A stretch of DNA of 64,000 nt from Pontibacter chinhatensis (GCF_900113285.1 NZ_FOOT01000004.1:310001-374000), one strand, 5' to 3'; counted from the stretch's first letter, positions 50,412-60,125 are shown. The notes: generated by a model from the letters alone, not told the origin. Translations and numbers: made by a program.

Positions 50412-50984
50412 CTACTGATACAACTTGTGCACCTGGATGTACTCTGCCACCACGTCGGGCACCATGTACTTTATACTTTTCTCCTCCCGGATGCACTGCC
50501 GGATAAAGGTAGCGGAAATATCCAGTATAGGCGCCTTGATAAAGGTTAAGCCGGGCATTTCAGGCAAGTCGGTGGTGACGGAGCCGGTGCGCGGGTACAC
50601 GTATACTTTGTGATAGGCCAGGATGCTTTCGTAGTTCTTCCATTTCGGGAAGAGCGGCAGGTTGTCCTCCCCCATAATCAGCACAAACTCATAGCTGGGG
50701 TATTTTTCCTGCAGGTACGTCAGCGTGTCAATTGTATAGCTGGGCTTGGGCATGCTGAACTCGATGTTCGACACCCCCAGGTTTGGGTTATCCGCAATGG
50801 CCAGACTTACCATGTGCAGCCGGTCGAACTCGTGCAGCAGCGTGTTGCTGGGCTTAAACGGGTTCTGCGGCGACACCACCAGCCACACCGTGTCCAGGTC
50901 GGTGTTGGTGGCCATAAAGTTGGCAAGTATAAGGTGCCCGATGTGGATGGGATTAAAGGACCCAAACAGCAGCCCTACCTTCAT
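50412..50984 (-). CDS. nadD: Nicotinate-nucleotide adenylyltransferase
   Basis: 190 residues. It joins ATP and nicotinate mononucleotide to form deamido-NAD. The nucleotidyltransferase alpha/beta phosphodiesterase motif GSFNPIHIGH at 8-17, the QNPFKP substrate loop, GEDNLPLFPKWKN, and the C-terminal I-S-A-T-x-I-R (ISATFIRQCI) are all present. Its ATG overlaps the gmk stop by four bases (ATGA), a sign of translational coupling. Confidence 0.96.
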   Translation of the reverse strand: MKVGLLFGSFNPIHIGHLILANFMATNTDLDTVWLVVSPQNPFKPSNTLLHEFDRLHMVSLAIADNPNLGVSNIEFSMPKPSYTIDTLTYLQEKYPSYEFVLIMGEDNLPLFPKWKNYESILAYHKVYVYPRTGSVTTDLPEMPGLTFIKAPILDISATFIRQCIREEKSIKYMVPDVVAEYIQVHKLYQ

Positions 50985-51565
50985 ACTATCGCAGGCTCAG
51001 ACTTCAGGAAATCATTCACTAGTTTTTCGGCTTCGGCGCAGGCTTTCGGCAGGTCGTCGTTCACGATTACCTTATCGAACTTGTCCTCAAAGCTAAGCTC
51101 GAACTTGGCCTTAAACACGCGGCTGCTGATGCTCGAAGCCGAGTCGGTGTTGCGGGCAGTCAGGCGCTTGGCCAGCTCGTCAATGGAAGGCGGCTTTACG
51201 AACACCGCCAGTGCTCTCTCTTTGTAAAATTGCTTTATACTTAATCCTCCTTTAACATCTACGTCCAGTATTACATGCTTGCCGCTCTTCCAGATGCGCT
51301 CAATCTCAGACTTAAGCGTACCGTAAAAAGCGCCCTCATATACTTCCTCCCACTCCACAAACTCGTCGTTCTCGATTTTTTTCTTGAAATCCTCGGGGGT
51401 GATGAAGTAGTAGTCTTTGCCGTTTTCCTCGGAGCGGCCGCGCTTGTCGCGGGTGCAGGCCGAAATAGAGAAGCTCAGGTTAGGGTTTACGCCGAGCAGA
51501 TGCTTTACAATAGTGGTTTTGCCGGCGCCGGACGGCGCCGAGAAGATAATAATCTTGCCTTGCAT
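50981..51565 (-). CDS. gmk: Guanylate kinase
   Basis: 194 residues. The P-loop APSGAGKTT at 10-18, the GMP-binding YYFITPEDFKKKIENDEFVE, and the VDVKGGLSIKQFY Walker-B-like region are typical. It phosphorylates GMP to GDP. It follows the anti-sigma gene by 6 bp and overlaps nadD, so it is the third gene of a sigma/anti-sigma/gmk/nadD operon. Confidence 0.97.
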   Translation of the reverse strand: MQGKIIIFSAPSGAGKTTIVKHLLGVNPNLSFSISACTRDKRGRSEENGKDYYFITPEDFKKKIENDEFVEWEEVYEGAFYGTLKSEIERIWKSGKHVILDVDVKGGLSIKQFYKERALAVFVKPPSIDELAKRLTARNTDSASSISSRVFKAKFELSFEDKFDKVIVNDDLPKACAEAEKLVNDFLKSEPAIV

Positions 51566-51571
51566 TAGGGG

Positions 51572-51853
51572 TTATAACGTTTCTTGGATTCTCGCTTTTA
51601 TTGACTGCACCAGGCTATGTGGTACAATCACGCGCTTCAGGTGGCCAGATACCAGCCCTTTCAAGAGCTTTTGCTTCTGATGGTTCTCAAAGCAGCTGAC
51701 GCACTCCTCGATGTGCTTGTTAAAGTATTGTTGCTCGTCTGTGGAGGCCTCCCCGTCTATCATCAGGTCCAACATGTCGGATACCCGCAAACATTCTTCC
51801 TCCCTGGTTGCGTCAGGCGTTTTCGGATACGCTTCTGTAAATTTAGATTCCAT
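51572..51853 (-). CDS. Small zinc-type anti-sigma factor, partner of the upstream ECF sigma
   Basis: 93 residues, soluble. The stretch MLDLMIDGEASTDEQQYFNK then HIEECVSC gives an H-x3-C-x2-C site like the zinc anti-sigma (zf-HC2/ZAS) fold; Cys21 in EECLRV may be a fourth ligand. No transmembrane helix follows, so this is a cytoplasmic form that would sense redox or similar cues. It lies 25 bp downstream of an ECF sigma gene on the same strand, the expected pairing. Identification rests on motif and neighbour. Confidence 0.78.
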   Translation of the reverse strand: MESKFTEAYPKTPDATREEECLRVSDMLDLMIDGEASTDEQQYFNKHIEECVSCFENHQKQKLLKGLVSGHLKRVIVPHSLVQSIKARIQETL

Positions 51854-51878
51854 CTTTGCTCAAACTCTTTAAGTGTCT

Positions 51879-52472
51879 TTAACTGTTATATCCCATGCTT
51901 TTCGCATATTTTTCCAACTTCTCTTTCAAAGAGTTCCGGGCCCGGTGCAGCCTGGAGCGTACAGTGCCTATCGGGATGTCCAGTATCTTGGCCATCTCCT
52001 CGTAGGTAAAGCCTTCCAGGTCGCAAAGTATGATAACGGTTCTGAAGTCTACGGGAAGTGCGTTCAGGGCGCTGGCTACTTCATCCCCAATCAAGTCCTG
52101 CACACTTTCGGTGCGCATGTCGGTGGTGGTGGCCACCCCGCTCTCGCCTTCTACGTCGTCGGTGTTGTAATACCCCTCTACCTCGCTGTAATCTACCTTG
52201 GCGGGTTGCTTGCTCTTTTTCCGGAACTCGTTAATGAAAGAGTTCTTCAGGATTCGGAACAGCCATGCTTTTGCATTAGTTCCTTGCTCGAAATAGTCGA
52301 AAAAGCGATAAGCCTTCAGATATGTCTCCTGCACCAAATCGTTGGCGTCGTCTTCGTCTAAGGTGAGCCTGTAGGCAAAATTGTACAGGGGATCGAGCAC
52401 GGGCAACAGCTCGGCCTCGAACCGTGCGTCCTTTTCCTCCTTACTCAGTTGTTTACCTGTTTGATCGCTCAT
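51879..52472 (-). CDS. ECF RNA polymerase sigma factor
   Basis: 197 residues. Region 2 is visible (DPLYNFAYRLTLDEDDANDL then VQETYLKAYRFFDYFEQGTN and AKAWLFRILKNSFINEFRKK) and region 4 (LPVDFRTVIILCDLEGFTYE, EMAKILDIPIGTVRSRLHRA). An acidic spacer of about 50 residues lies between. It recruits RNA polymerase to stress or envelope promoters. The anti-sigma gene is next, followed by gmk and nadD. A box TATATTTG on the minus strand at 52523-52530 may be its promoter. Confidence 0.9.
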   Translation of the reverse strand: MSDQTGKQLSKEEKDARFEAELLPVLDPLYNFAYRLTLDEDDANDLVQETYLKAYRFFDYFEQGTNAKAWLFRILKNSFINEFRKKSKQPAKVDYSEVEGYYNTDDVEGESGVATTTDMRTESVQDLIGDEVASALNALPVDFRTVIILCDLEGFTYEEMAKILDIPIGTVRSRLHRARNSLKEKLEKYAKSMGYNS

Positions 52473-52522
52473 CTACTTAAGTGGATTTTGTACCTTGTGA
52501 AGCCCTCCATCGCGCGTAAACG

Positions 52523-52530
52523 CAAATATA
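52523..52530 (-). promoter_or_regulatory. Candidate -7 element (TATATTTG) for the sigma operon
   Basis: Matches TAnnTTTG 51 bp upstream of the sigma start. No clear -33 TTTG. The 299-bp gap to the divergent glycosyltransferase otherwise shows no gene. Confidence 0.4.
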
Positions 52531-52725
52531 GGAATTTTAATTACATACCCTGCTTGCCGCCTTAGGGTTGCACCGGAGCGGGGCACAGGAACGGCACCTT
52601 TGCCCTATTGCACCAATGCAGGCAGAAAAAAGCCGGTATCGTTAGTGCTTTTACGTGTATACGTTTTATAAGATAGGGTTTGGGTACTATTTCCGTATAA
52701 CTTCGCCGGGCTGCCTACTTTATAC

Positions 52726-52733
52726 TACTTTTG
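52726..52733 (+). promoter_or_regulatory. Candidate -7 element (TACTTTTG) for the GT4 glycosyltransferase
   Basis: Matches TAnnTTTG 39 bp upstream of the start. A -33 TTTG is not found at 19-21 nt, so support is modest. Confidence 0.4.
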
Positions 52734-52771
52734 TAGCCACAAACCCGCTACACAATAAATAAGCAAAGCAC

Positions 52772-53866
52772 ATGCGCGTACTACACCTTGTATCAGAGAA
52801 AACATGGAGAGGCGGCGAGCAGCAGGTGGCCTACCTGATAGCGGAACTGCAGCAACTGGGGGTAAGCAATTATGTGGCCTGCCGCAAAGGTTCTGCCTTC
52901 CATGAATATTGCCTGCGGCAACGCATCCCGCACGCGGCCCTGCCCTTTGCCAACGAGTTCGATGTGGTGACCGCGCTTCGTGTAAAAGCTTACTCCCGAC
53001 AGCACAAACTGGAGCTGATGCATGTGCACAGCGGCCACGCCCACGCCATCAGCGTGCTGTCGCATGCGCTGGGCAATACCCTGCCCATTATACTTAGCAG
53101 GCGCGTTGATTTTCCGGTTAAGAACAACCTGCTCTCCCGCCTGAAGTACAATTACAAGGGTATCCAGCGCGTGGTGTGCGTGTCTGACAAGATCAAGGAG
53201 GTGGTGTCGCAGAGCCTGGATCGGCCGGAGCTTTGCATCACCGTGTACAGCGGCATAGACCTGAGCCGCTTTGCCGGTAGCGCCAAAACAGGCAAGCTGC
53301 ACCGCGAGTTTAACCTACCGCCGGAAGCTCCGCTCATTGGCAACATATCGGCCATTGCCCCGCACAAGGACTATTATACTTTCATCGACACGGCCGAACT
53401 AGTGCTGCTGCAGCACCCTGAGGCCCGGTTCTTTATCATCGGCGATGGCCCGCTGCGCCAGGACATCGAATCCTACGCCCGCCACAAAAACCTGCAGGAC
53501 CGGGTTATCTTCACCGGTTTCCGGAAAGACATACCTGAGAGTATGCCTGAACTGGATGTGATGCTGGTTACTTCTGAAACCGAAGGGCTGGGCACTACCA
53601 TTCTGGACGCCTTTGCCTGCCGGGTGCCGGTAGTGGCCACTAGGGCCGGCGGCATTCCGGAAATTGTGCGGGATGGGGTTACAGGCCTGCTGGCGCCGGT
53701 AAAGGCCCCTGCCGAGCTGGCCCAAAAAGTACACGAGGTCCTCACCAACGAGCAGAAGCGGCAGCAGCTCATCGAAGGCGCCTCTAGGCTGCTGCAGGAG
53801 TTCTCCAAGCAAAACACGGCACGGCGCACGCTGGCCATTTACCAGGAAGTGCTCGGCAAAGTATAA
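52772..53866 (+). CDS. Family 4 glycosyltransferase
   Basis: 364 residues, GT-B fold. The N-terminal half shows the glycine loop TWRGGEQQVAYLI and the C-terminal half IGNISAIAPHKDYYTFID, IIGDGPLRQDIESYA, and the GT4 signature ETEGLGTTILDAFACRVPVV with AGGIPEIV. These enzymes transfer sugars from nucleotide donors, retaining the anomeric configuration, for surface polysaccharide or lipid. Sugar and acceptor are unknown. It converges with a family 2 glycosyltransferase; together they may act in the same envelope glycan, which is an inference. Confidence 0.9.
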   Translation: MRVLHLVSEKTWRGGEQQVAYLIAELQQLGVSNYVACRKGSAFHEYCLRQRIPHAALPFANEFDVVTALRVKAYSRQHKLELMHVHSGHAHAISVLSHALGNTLPIILSRRVDFPVKNNLLSRLKYNYKGIQRVVCVSDKIKEVVSQSLDRPELCITVYSGIDLSRFAGSAKTGKLHREFNLPPEAPLIGNISAIAPHKDYYTFIDTAELVLLQHPEARFFIIGDGPLRQDIESYARHKNLQDRVIFTGFRKDIPESMPELDVMLVTSETEGLGTTILDAFACRVPVVATRAGGIPEIVRDGVTGLLAPVKAPAELAQKVHEVLTNEQKRQQLIEGASRLLQEFSKQNTARRTLAIYQEVLGKV

Positions 53867-53888
53867 AGTATAAAACCGGGTTATACTT
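53866..53888. terminator. Hairpin between convergent glycosyltransferases, made of two heptamer copies
   Basis: AAGTATAA (53866-53873) pairs with TTATACTT (53881-53888) around AACCGGG. A third copy ends the upstream coding region (53859-53865). No U run after the stem, so strength as terminator is doubtful. Confidence 0.5.
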
Positions 53889-54654
53889 CCCTCCGCTTCT
53901 GCTGCCTGTTGTGCATGTATAGCTTCAGGTATTTATAGTATACCGACTCGGCCGACGACACCGAGATGATGAACCCTTCCGGGCCATCGAGGAAGCCGCG
54001 CTTGAGAATATAAGCCCTGAAAAAGCGGAAAAGAGGCTTGAGAATGACCATGGGCAGCGACACCGTTTTCCCGTCGCGGATCAGCGCCTTGGACGAGGCA
54101 TCGGTAAACTTGTTGATCTGCCCCAGGTGCTGCGTGACGGTATAGTAGGAATAGTGCAGCAGGTCGCCGCGCAGGTGCTGCAGGGTAGCCCCCTGGCTCA
54201 GGATAATTTTGTCATGCGGGTTCTCGCCGCCCCATACGGCCTTGCTGCGGTCGAACAGGCGGACTTTGGTATCGGGGTACCAGCCGGAGTGGTGGATCCA
54301 CTTGCCGCAGTAGTTGGTGAGCCGGTTCATACTATAGGCGTCGGACTGCCAGTTGTTTTTTGCCGCCAGCACCGCCTGCTCCAACTCCGGCGAAAGGGCC
54401 TCATCCGCGTCCAGCGACAGCACATGCTGAAAAGTAGCCTGGGTTAAGGCGTAATTCTTCTGCTCGATGTGCCCTTCAAACGGATGCTCCATAAACCTGG
54501 CCCCGTAGCTCAGGCAAATCTCCCTGGTGCGGTCGGTGGAGTAAGAGTCCACCACCACTAGCTCATCTGCCACCTGCTTTACAGACTCCAGGCAACGGGC
54601 GATATTGCGCTCCTCGTTATAAGTGATGACAACAACAGAAAGTTTGACTGGCAT
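53881..54654 (-). CDS. Family 2 glycosyltransferase, LPS-core WaaE/KdtX-like
   Basis: 257 residues, GT-A fold. MPVKLSVVVITYNEERNIA at the start, the VVDSYSTDRTREICLSYGA stretch, and DADEALSPEL with the metal-binding D-x-D are GT2 hallmarks. Later QKNYAL and HDKIIL suit the WaaE/KdtX-like branch that adds a sugar to the LPS inner core. The C-terminus is basic (RQQKRREV). The stop codon lies within the shared hairpin. The exact sugar is not known. Confidence 0.88.
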   Translation of the reverse strand: MPVKLSVVVITYNEERNIARCLESVKQVADELVVVDSYSTDRTREICLSYGARFMEHPFEGHIEQKNYALTQATFQHVLSLDADEALSPELEQAVLAAKNNWQSDAYSMNRLTNYCGKWIHHSGWYPDTKVRLFDRSKAVWGGENPHDKIILSQGATLQHLRGDLLHYSYYTVTQHLGQINKFTDASSKALIRDGKTVSLPMVILKPLFRFFRAYILKRGFLDGPEGFIISVSSAESVYYKYLKLYMHNRQQKRREV

Positions 54655-54938
54655 AAGGCGACTTCAAAAAAATCGGTAATCTATACGTTTATGCTTTAGC
54701 CGGTTTGGCTACGGCAAATTTAACCCTCAAAGGTATTCTAAAATCCTGAGTTACGCCTCTTACACACTCAAACTATACCTTTTACAGGCAAACTTCCCCC
54801 TATCACCAATAAAATGTAACCCTTAAACCCATACTTTTCAGCCATTCCTGCGTAAGCAAATTTATACTATAACCCCCTTGCACTTGCACTTTGCAAAGAC
54901 ACAACTAGCACCGGGGCCTGTAAGTATGGAGACTGACC

Positions 54939-57911
54939 ATGTACCTGAGACGTTTACTCTTTTTTCTGAGCCTGTTCGTGGCTTCTGCCGCCACCGCACA
55001 ACAGTACAACATACGCAGCTGGACGCTGGAGCAGGGGCTGCCGCAGTCGCAGGTGATGGCCATACAGCAGGACAACAAGGGCTTTCTGTGGCTGGCTACG
55101 CGTGCCGGCCTCAGCCGCTTTAACGGCATCAACTTTCATACCTACACCAAAGACCATGGCCTGAGCAGCCACAACATCTCCACCCTGTTTATTGACAGCC
55201 GCCAGCGCCTCTGGATAGGCACCACCGATGCCGGGCTGCAGCTCTTCGACGGCACCGGCTTTGAGCGGTATGGGCCCGGCTACGGCCTGCGGGCGCAAGC
55301 CATTAACTGCATCTCCGAAGACAGGAAGGGCAACATCTGGCTGGCTACCAACGAGGGCATCTTTTACATCACCAGCACCCGGGTGGAAAAGTATAAAGCG
55401 CTGCCCGATGCTTTTTATACGGCTATTGCCCATACTGCCTCCGGCAATCTGTGGGCAGGAACGCAGCAGAACGGCGTCTACAAAGTATCTGCCGATAACC
55501 TGGTGTCGCATTACACTCCCGAAAGCAGCGCCCTGCCGCATCAGCATGTCACCACCATTACCACCGACAACGATGGCCATGTATGGATAGGCACGGCGCG
55601 AGGCCTGGCAAGAGCCAGCGACACCCTCAGCCCGGTGGAATTGCCCGGCAACCTGGACAGCAGCTATGTTACCTGCTTTACCCACGACAGCTACAACAAC
55701 CTCTGGATAGGGCTGCAGCGCGACGGACTGCTAAAGTATGACGGGCAGAGCTTTTCCTACATCACGCGCCGCAGCGGCCTTCGCACGAGCCGTATCACCT
55801 CGCTGGCCACCGACGCCGAGGGCAACGTCTGGATCGGCACCAACGGCTACGGCGTGCAGCAGTACCGGGCTCCGTGGTTTGTGCACTTCTTCGACTTTGG
55901 CCACCTCACCGAACCCCGCATCACGGCCGTGGGGCAAGACCAGTCGGGCACGCTCTGGTTTGGGACAGATGAGGGCGAACTGGCGCGGATGCTGCCGCGG
56001 GGTCCGGAGTGGCAGACACCTACCCCATGGCCGCGCGGGGCGTCTATCTACCACTTTTTGCCAGCGGGCGAGGAGATGTGGGTAAGCACCAGCAATGGCA
56101 TCTGGCGGCTGGGCAAGGGCAGCTCGAAAAGGTACGCTGTGGCCCAAGGACTGCCCTCCCCGGATGTATACCAGGGCGCAGTGGGCCCGGATGGCAAGTT
56201 ATACTTTGCAACGGCCGGCGGCGTGGTCATGCTCTCGCAGGACTCGCTCAAACGCATTCCATTTGCCGGAGGCACCATCAAAGCGAGCACCATCTTCCGC
56301 GACAGCCAAAACAGACTATGGGTTGGCGCCGACCAGGGAGCCTTCCTGGTAGAGCAGGGGCAGCTGGTAAAGCCGCAGGAGCTCGCGCAACACCAGCTAT
56401 CCGAAATCCGCTCTATAACAGAGGACAAAAACGGAAATTTATACTTTGCCGCCTTCAACACGGGGCTTCTGGTGCTGCAGGGCAGCCAGGCCAAACTCTA
56501 TACTTCTGCAGAAGGGTTACCCAACGAGGCCATAAAAACACTGTATACAGACGATCAGGATAACCTGTGGATAGCCACCAACCGCGAGTTGCTAAAGGTC
56601 GATCTCCCCTTGCTGCACAAGCAAGGCCGCTTTAGCTACCGTACCTACACCAGCCCAAGCGGCTTCAGGGGTCAGGAAGTATGCGACAATGCCATATTGC
56701 AGACAGCAGACGGACACATATGGTTTGGCACCAACAAAGGCCTTACGCACTACCTGCCCCACCTGGACCGCCAGCGGCCGGCTTATCCCAAGCTGGTGCT
56801 GACAGAGGTCCTGCTGCACTCTACCCCCACTGACTGGGATGCGTTGGGCTATAAAGTAGACAGCCTGACCGGACTTCCCCGGAACCCGCGCCTGCCGTAT
56901 ACCCTCAACCACCTCTCTTTTAATTTTCACGGCATTTCGCTTTCAGACCCCGAGCAGGTAGAGTATAAGTATAGGCTCCGGGGCTTCGACGACACGTGGT
57001 CGCACGGCACGGAACGCTCTTACACCACCTTTGCCAACCTGCTGCCCGGTAAGTATACGTTTGAGTTGCTGGCCCGAAACACCGACGGCAACTGGACGCC
57101 CGAACCGCTCACCTATAGCTTCACCATCACCCCTCCCTTCTGGCGGCGCGAGTGGTTTATCGGGGTGCTGCTGCTGGTGCTGGCCGGGGCGGTGCTGAGT
57201 GTGGTGCGCCTGCGTGAGCGGAGCCTGGTAAAAATGAATTCACTGCTGGAGATGAAGGTGGACCACCGCACCCGCCTCTTGGAGCGCCAGAACCGGGAGA
57301 AGGAGATCCTGCTGCAGGAAATCCACCACCGCGTTAAAAACAACCTGCAGATCGTTATCAGCATGCTTAACCTGCAGGCCCGCCACGTGCAAGACCCCAC
57401 CGCGCAGGAAGTGATGCAGGCACTGCGAAGCCGCGTGAGGTCCATGTCGCTGCTGCACGAGCGCCTCTACCGCCACGACGACCTGGAACAAATCAGCCTG
57501 GAGGAATACTTTTTGGAGATTTGCGAAAGCCTTTATGCCTCTTATGGCGTAAGTATGGATAGAGTTGAGCTTGAATTGGATATTCCTTACACAAAAGTAG
57601 ACTTAGACGCGGCAATTACGTTAGGCCTTATTGTAAACGAGCTTGTATCCAACACCTTAAAATACGCTTTCCCGAACAATGCGCATGGGGTGCTACGCAT
57701 TGAGTTAAAGAAGCACGACGACGTGCAATATACCCTGACTATCAGCGACAATGGGCGCGGCTTGCCGAAGGATTTCTTTGAGAAGCAGCAGAGTGGGCAG
57801 TCATTCGGGCTCAAGCTGGTGCAGTCGCTGAGCCGCAAACTGGAAGGCAATATTAGCTTTTACAACACTCATGGCACAAAATCAATATTTTATTTTGTTT
57901 TGCCATCATAA
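54939..57911 (+). CDS. Two-component propeller sensor histidine kinase (HisKA_2 type)
   Basis: 990 residues. A signal peptide (about 1-20) puts the sensor part in the periplasm. Then about 13 propeller repeats with W-(I/L/V/F)-(G/A)-T cores (WLAT, WIGT, WVST, WFGT) form two beta-propellers. A Y_Y_Y domain at roughly 655-725 (YKYRLRGFDDTWSHG) precedes a transmembrane helix at 739-758. Inside the cell is a HisKA_2 dimerisation domain with EIHHRVKNNLQIV (phospho-acceptor His796 region) and an ATPase domain with N-box NELVSNTLKYAF (Asn900), DNGRGLP and SFGLKLV. It probably passes phosphate to the LytTR regulator next door. GC falls from about 65% to about 40% within the ATPase part. Ligand unknown. 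Confidence 0.92.
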   Translation: MYLRRLLFFLSLFVASAATAQQYNIRSWTLEQGLPQSQVMAIQQDNKGFLWLATRAGLSRFNGINFHTYTKDHGLSSHNISTLFIDSRQRLWIGTTDAGLQLFDGTGFERYGPGYGLRAQAINCISEDRKGNIWLATNEGIFYITSTRVEKYKALPDAFYTAIAHTASGNLWAGTQQNGVYKVSADNLVSHYTPESSALPHQHVTTITTDNDGHVWIGTARGLARASDTLSPVELPGNLDSSYVTCFTHDSYNNLWIGLQRDGLLKYDGQSFSYITRRSGLRTSRITSLATDAEGNVWIGTNGYGVQQYRAPWFVHFFDFGHLTEPRITAVGQDQSGTLWFGTDEGELARMLPRGPEWQTPTPWPRGASIYHFLPAGEEMWVSTSNGIWRLGKGSSKRYAVAQGLPSPDVYQGAVGPDGKLYFATAGGVVMLSQDSLKRIPFAGGTIKASTIFRDSQNRLWVGADQGAFLVEQGQLVKPQELAQHQLSEIRSITEDKNGNLYFAAFNTGLLVLQGSQAKLYTSAEGLPNEAIKTLYTDDQDNLWIATNRELLKVDLPLLHKQGRFSYRTYTSPSGFRGQEVCDNAILQTADGHIWFGTNKGLTHYLPHLDRQRPAYPKLVLTEVLLHSTPTDWDALGYKVDSLTGLPRNPRLPYTLNHLSFNFHGISLSDPEQVEYKYRLRGFDDTWSHGTERSYTTFANLLPGKYTFELLARNTDGNWTPEPLTYSFTITPPFWRREWFIGVLLLVLAGAVLSVVRLRERSLVKMNSLLEMKVDHRTRLLERQNREKEILLQEIHHRVKNNLQIVISMLNLQARHVQDPTAQEVMQALRSRVRSMSLLHERLYRHDDLEQISLEEYFLEICESLYASYGVSMDRVELELDIPYTKVDLDAAITLGLIVNELVSNTLKYAFPNNAHGVLRIELKKHDDVQYTLTISDNGRGLPKDFFEKQQSGQSFGLKLVQSLSRKLEGNISFYNTHGTKSIFYFVLPS

Positions 57912-57940
57912 TATTATTTTTTACGTATGCACCTAATGCT

Positions 57941-58687
57941 ATGACAAAACCTAAAATCCTCATTTCGGAAGACGAGGTCATCATCGCAGAAGATCTAGCG
58001 GCAAGCCTGGAAGAATTAGGTTACGAAACGTGTGCGATAGACTCAGGGGAGGACACGATCGACATGATTCGGGAAACACAACCCGACCTGGTGCTGCTGG
58101 ATATCAATCTGAAAGGCGATGCTGACGGAGTTAACATTGGTGCCCGCATCCGGGAGGAGTTCGGCATCCCGTTCATTTACCTTACGGCCTACGCTGACCC
58201 GGCCACGATTGACCGCGCCAAAAAAACGGAGCCGGATGGTTTTCTGGTCAAGCCTTTTGATGAAAAGAGCCTGCGCTCGGCCATCGAGATAGCCCTGTAC
58301 AAGCACGACAGCAACCACAAAGACAACAGGCATAATAACGGCGCCAGCCTTAACCCAAAGGATAAGGAGGTGAACGCCGACTATATTTTTGTGAAGGTAA
58401 AGCACCGCATCATAAAGGTGCACTACAGCGATATTTTGTGGGTGGAGGCCTATGACAACTACTCCTTTATCGTGACTGCCGACCAGAAATACCTGGTAAG
58501 CTCCACCCTGAAGGACATGGAGAACAAGCTGCCGTCGCAGAACTTTGTGCGCGTGCACCGCTCCTACATCGCCAACCTGGACAAGATAGAGGCCCTGGAG
58601 GAAAACTCGGTGGTGTTCTCGAAAGGCGAGATTCCGATTGGCAAGTCTTACAAAAAGGCCCTGATGTCGCGGTTCAACATTATCTGA
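57941..58687 (+). CDS. LytTR-family response regulator
   Basis: 248 residues. The receiver domain has the acidic pair at E10/D11, the phospho-acceptor Asp54 in LVLLDINLK, and Lys in LVKPFD. The C-terminal LytTR DNA-binding domain shows HRIIKVHYSDILWVEAYDNY, FVRVHRSYIANLDKIEALEE and IPIGKSYKKAL. LytTR proteins bind DNA as activators of envelope or polysaccharide genes. It begins 29 bp after the histidine kinase and is followed by a terminator, so the two form one unit. Confidence 0.94.
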   Translation: MTKPKILISEDEVIIAEDLAASLEELGYETCAIDSGEDTIDMIRETQPDLVLLDINLKGDADGVNIGARIREEFGIPFIYLTAYADPATIDRAKKTEPDGFLVKPFDEKSLRSAIEIALYKHDSNHKDNRHNNGASLNPKDKEVNADYIFVKVKHRIIKVHYSDILWVEAYDNYSFIVTADQKYLVSSTLKDMENKLPSQNFVRVHRSYIANLDKIEALEENSVVFSKGEIPIGKSYKKALMSRFNII

Positions 58688-58740
58688 CGTATAGCCATCG
58701 TTCACCGAAGCATACTAACTTAACGCTTCTGAAAAAACAA

Positions 58741-58768
58741 GAGGCCAGCGCTTTGCAGCGCTGGCCTC
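58741..58768. terminator. Bidirectional terminator between the LytTR gene and ahcY
   Basis: A perfect 11-bp stem GAGGCCAGCGC/GCGCTGGCCTC with loop TTTGCA, preceded by AAAAAACAA. A heptamer copy TATACTT follows at 58771. Confidence 0.85.
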
Positions 58769-58791
58769 ATTATACTTACAGCCGTACAGGC

Positions 58792-60099
58792 TTAGTATCT
58801 GTAGTACTCCGGCTTAAACGGACCTTCCACTGTCACGCCAATGTAGGCAGCCTGGTCAGGAGACAGCTCATCCAGCTCCACACCAATTTTACCTAAGTGC
58901 AGGCGAGCCACTTTCTCGTCCAGGTGCTTCGGCAAAGTATAAACCTTGTTCTCGTAAGCATCGGCGTTCGTCCAAAGCTCAATCTGGGCCAGGGTCTGGT
59001 TAGAGAAGGAGTTAGACATCACAAACGATGGGTGTCCGGTAGCGCAGCCTAGGTTCACCAGGCGGCCTTCTGCCAGCACGATAATGTCTTTTCCATCGAT
59101 GTTGTACAGGTCTACCTGCGGCTTGATTTCGTCTTTAGTGTTGCCATAGCTGCTGTTCAGCCATGCCATGTCAATCTCGTTGTCGAAGTGGCCGATGTTA
59201 CAAACGATGGCCTTATCTTTCATAGAGCGGAAGTGCTGCTCGGTGATGATGTCTTTGTTACCAGTAGCAGTAACTATGATATCGGCCTCTTTTACGGCAT
59301 CAGCCATTCTTTTCACGGCAAAGCCATCCATGGCAGCCTGCAGCGCACAAATCGGGTCAATTTCAGTAACGATAACACGGGCACCGGCACCACGCAGAGA
59401 GGCAGCAGAACCTTTGCCCACGTCGCCATAACCAGCCACAACAGCCACCTTACCGGCCATCATCACGTCGGTGGCACGGCGAATCGCATCTACCAAAGAC
59501 TCTTTACAGCCATACTTATTATCGAACTTAGACTTGGTAACGGAGTCGTTCACGTTGATAGCAGGCATTGGAAGTGTACCGTTCTTCACACGCTCGTAGA
59601 GGCGGTGCACACCAGTAGTTGTCTCTTCAGACAGCCCTTTGATACCGGAAGCCAGTTCCGGGTACTTGTCCAGCACCATGTTGGTCAGGTCGCCACCGTC
59701 GTCGAGGATCATGTTGAGCGGCTTGCGGTCTTCGCCGAAGAAAAGCGTCTGCTCGATGCACCAGTCAAACTCCTCAGCCGTCATGCCTTTCCAGGCATAA
59801 ACCGAGATACCGGCAGCGGCAATGGCAGCAGCGGCGTGGTCCTGGGTAGAGAAAATGTTGCAGGAAGACCAGGTCACTTCAGCACCCAGCTCCACCAGCG
59901 TTTCAATAAGAACTGCCGTCTGGATGGTCATGTGCAAACAACCGGCAATGCGGGCACCAGCCAGGGGCTTGCTAGGGCCATACTCCTCACGGATAGCCAT
60001 TAGGCCCGGCATCTCTGCCTCAGCCAGTTTAATTTCTTTGCGGCCCCACTCAGCCAGCGCTATATCTTTAACTTTATACTTCAGATACGTCTCAACCAT
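58792..60099 (-). CDS. ahcY: Adenosylhomocysteinase
   Basis: 435 residues from [20 protein letters not shown]. It splits S-adenosylhomocysteine to adenosine and homocysteine, relieving product inhibition of methyltransferases. Seen are the NAD-binding GYGDVGKG (223-230), the [15 protein letters not shown] substrate stretch, and the C-terminal FKPEYYRY. An ORF start 19 codons upstream (60156) is rejected because a good promoter (60126-60156) lies inside that extension. It has its own terminator and appears to be a single-gene unit. Confidence 0.97.
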   Translation of the reverse strand: MVETYLKYKVKDIALAEWGRKEIKLAEAEMPGLMAIREEYGPSKPLAGARIAGCLHMTIQTAVLIETLVELGAEVTWSSCNIFSTQDHAAAAIAAAGISVYAWKGMTAEEFDWCIEQTLFFGEDRKPLNMILDDGGDLTNMVLDKYPELASGIKGLSEETTTGVHRLYERVKNGTLPMPAINVNDSVTKSKFDNKYGCKESLVDAIRRATDVMMAGKVAVVAGYGDVGKGSAASLRGAGARVIVTEIDPICALQAAMDGFAVKRMADAVKEADIIVTATGNKDIITEQHFRSMKDKAIVCNIGHFDNEIDMAWLNSSYGNTKDEIKPQVDLYNIDGKDIIVLAEGRLVNLGCATGHPSFVMSNSFSNQTLAQIELWTNADAYENKVYTLPKHLDEKVARLHLGKIGVELDELSPDQAAYIGVTVEGPFKPEYYRY

Positions 60100-60125
60100 T
60101 TTTTCTTCTTTTTTCTGATAAAACA

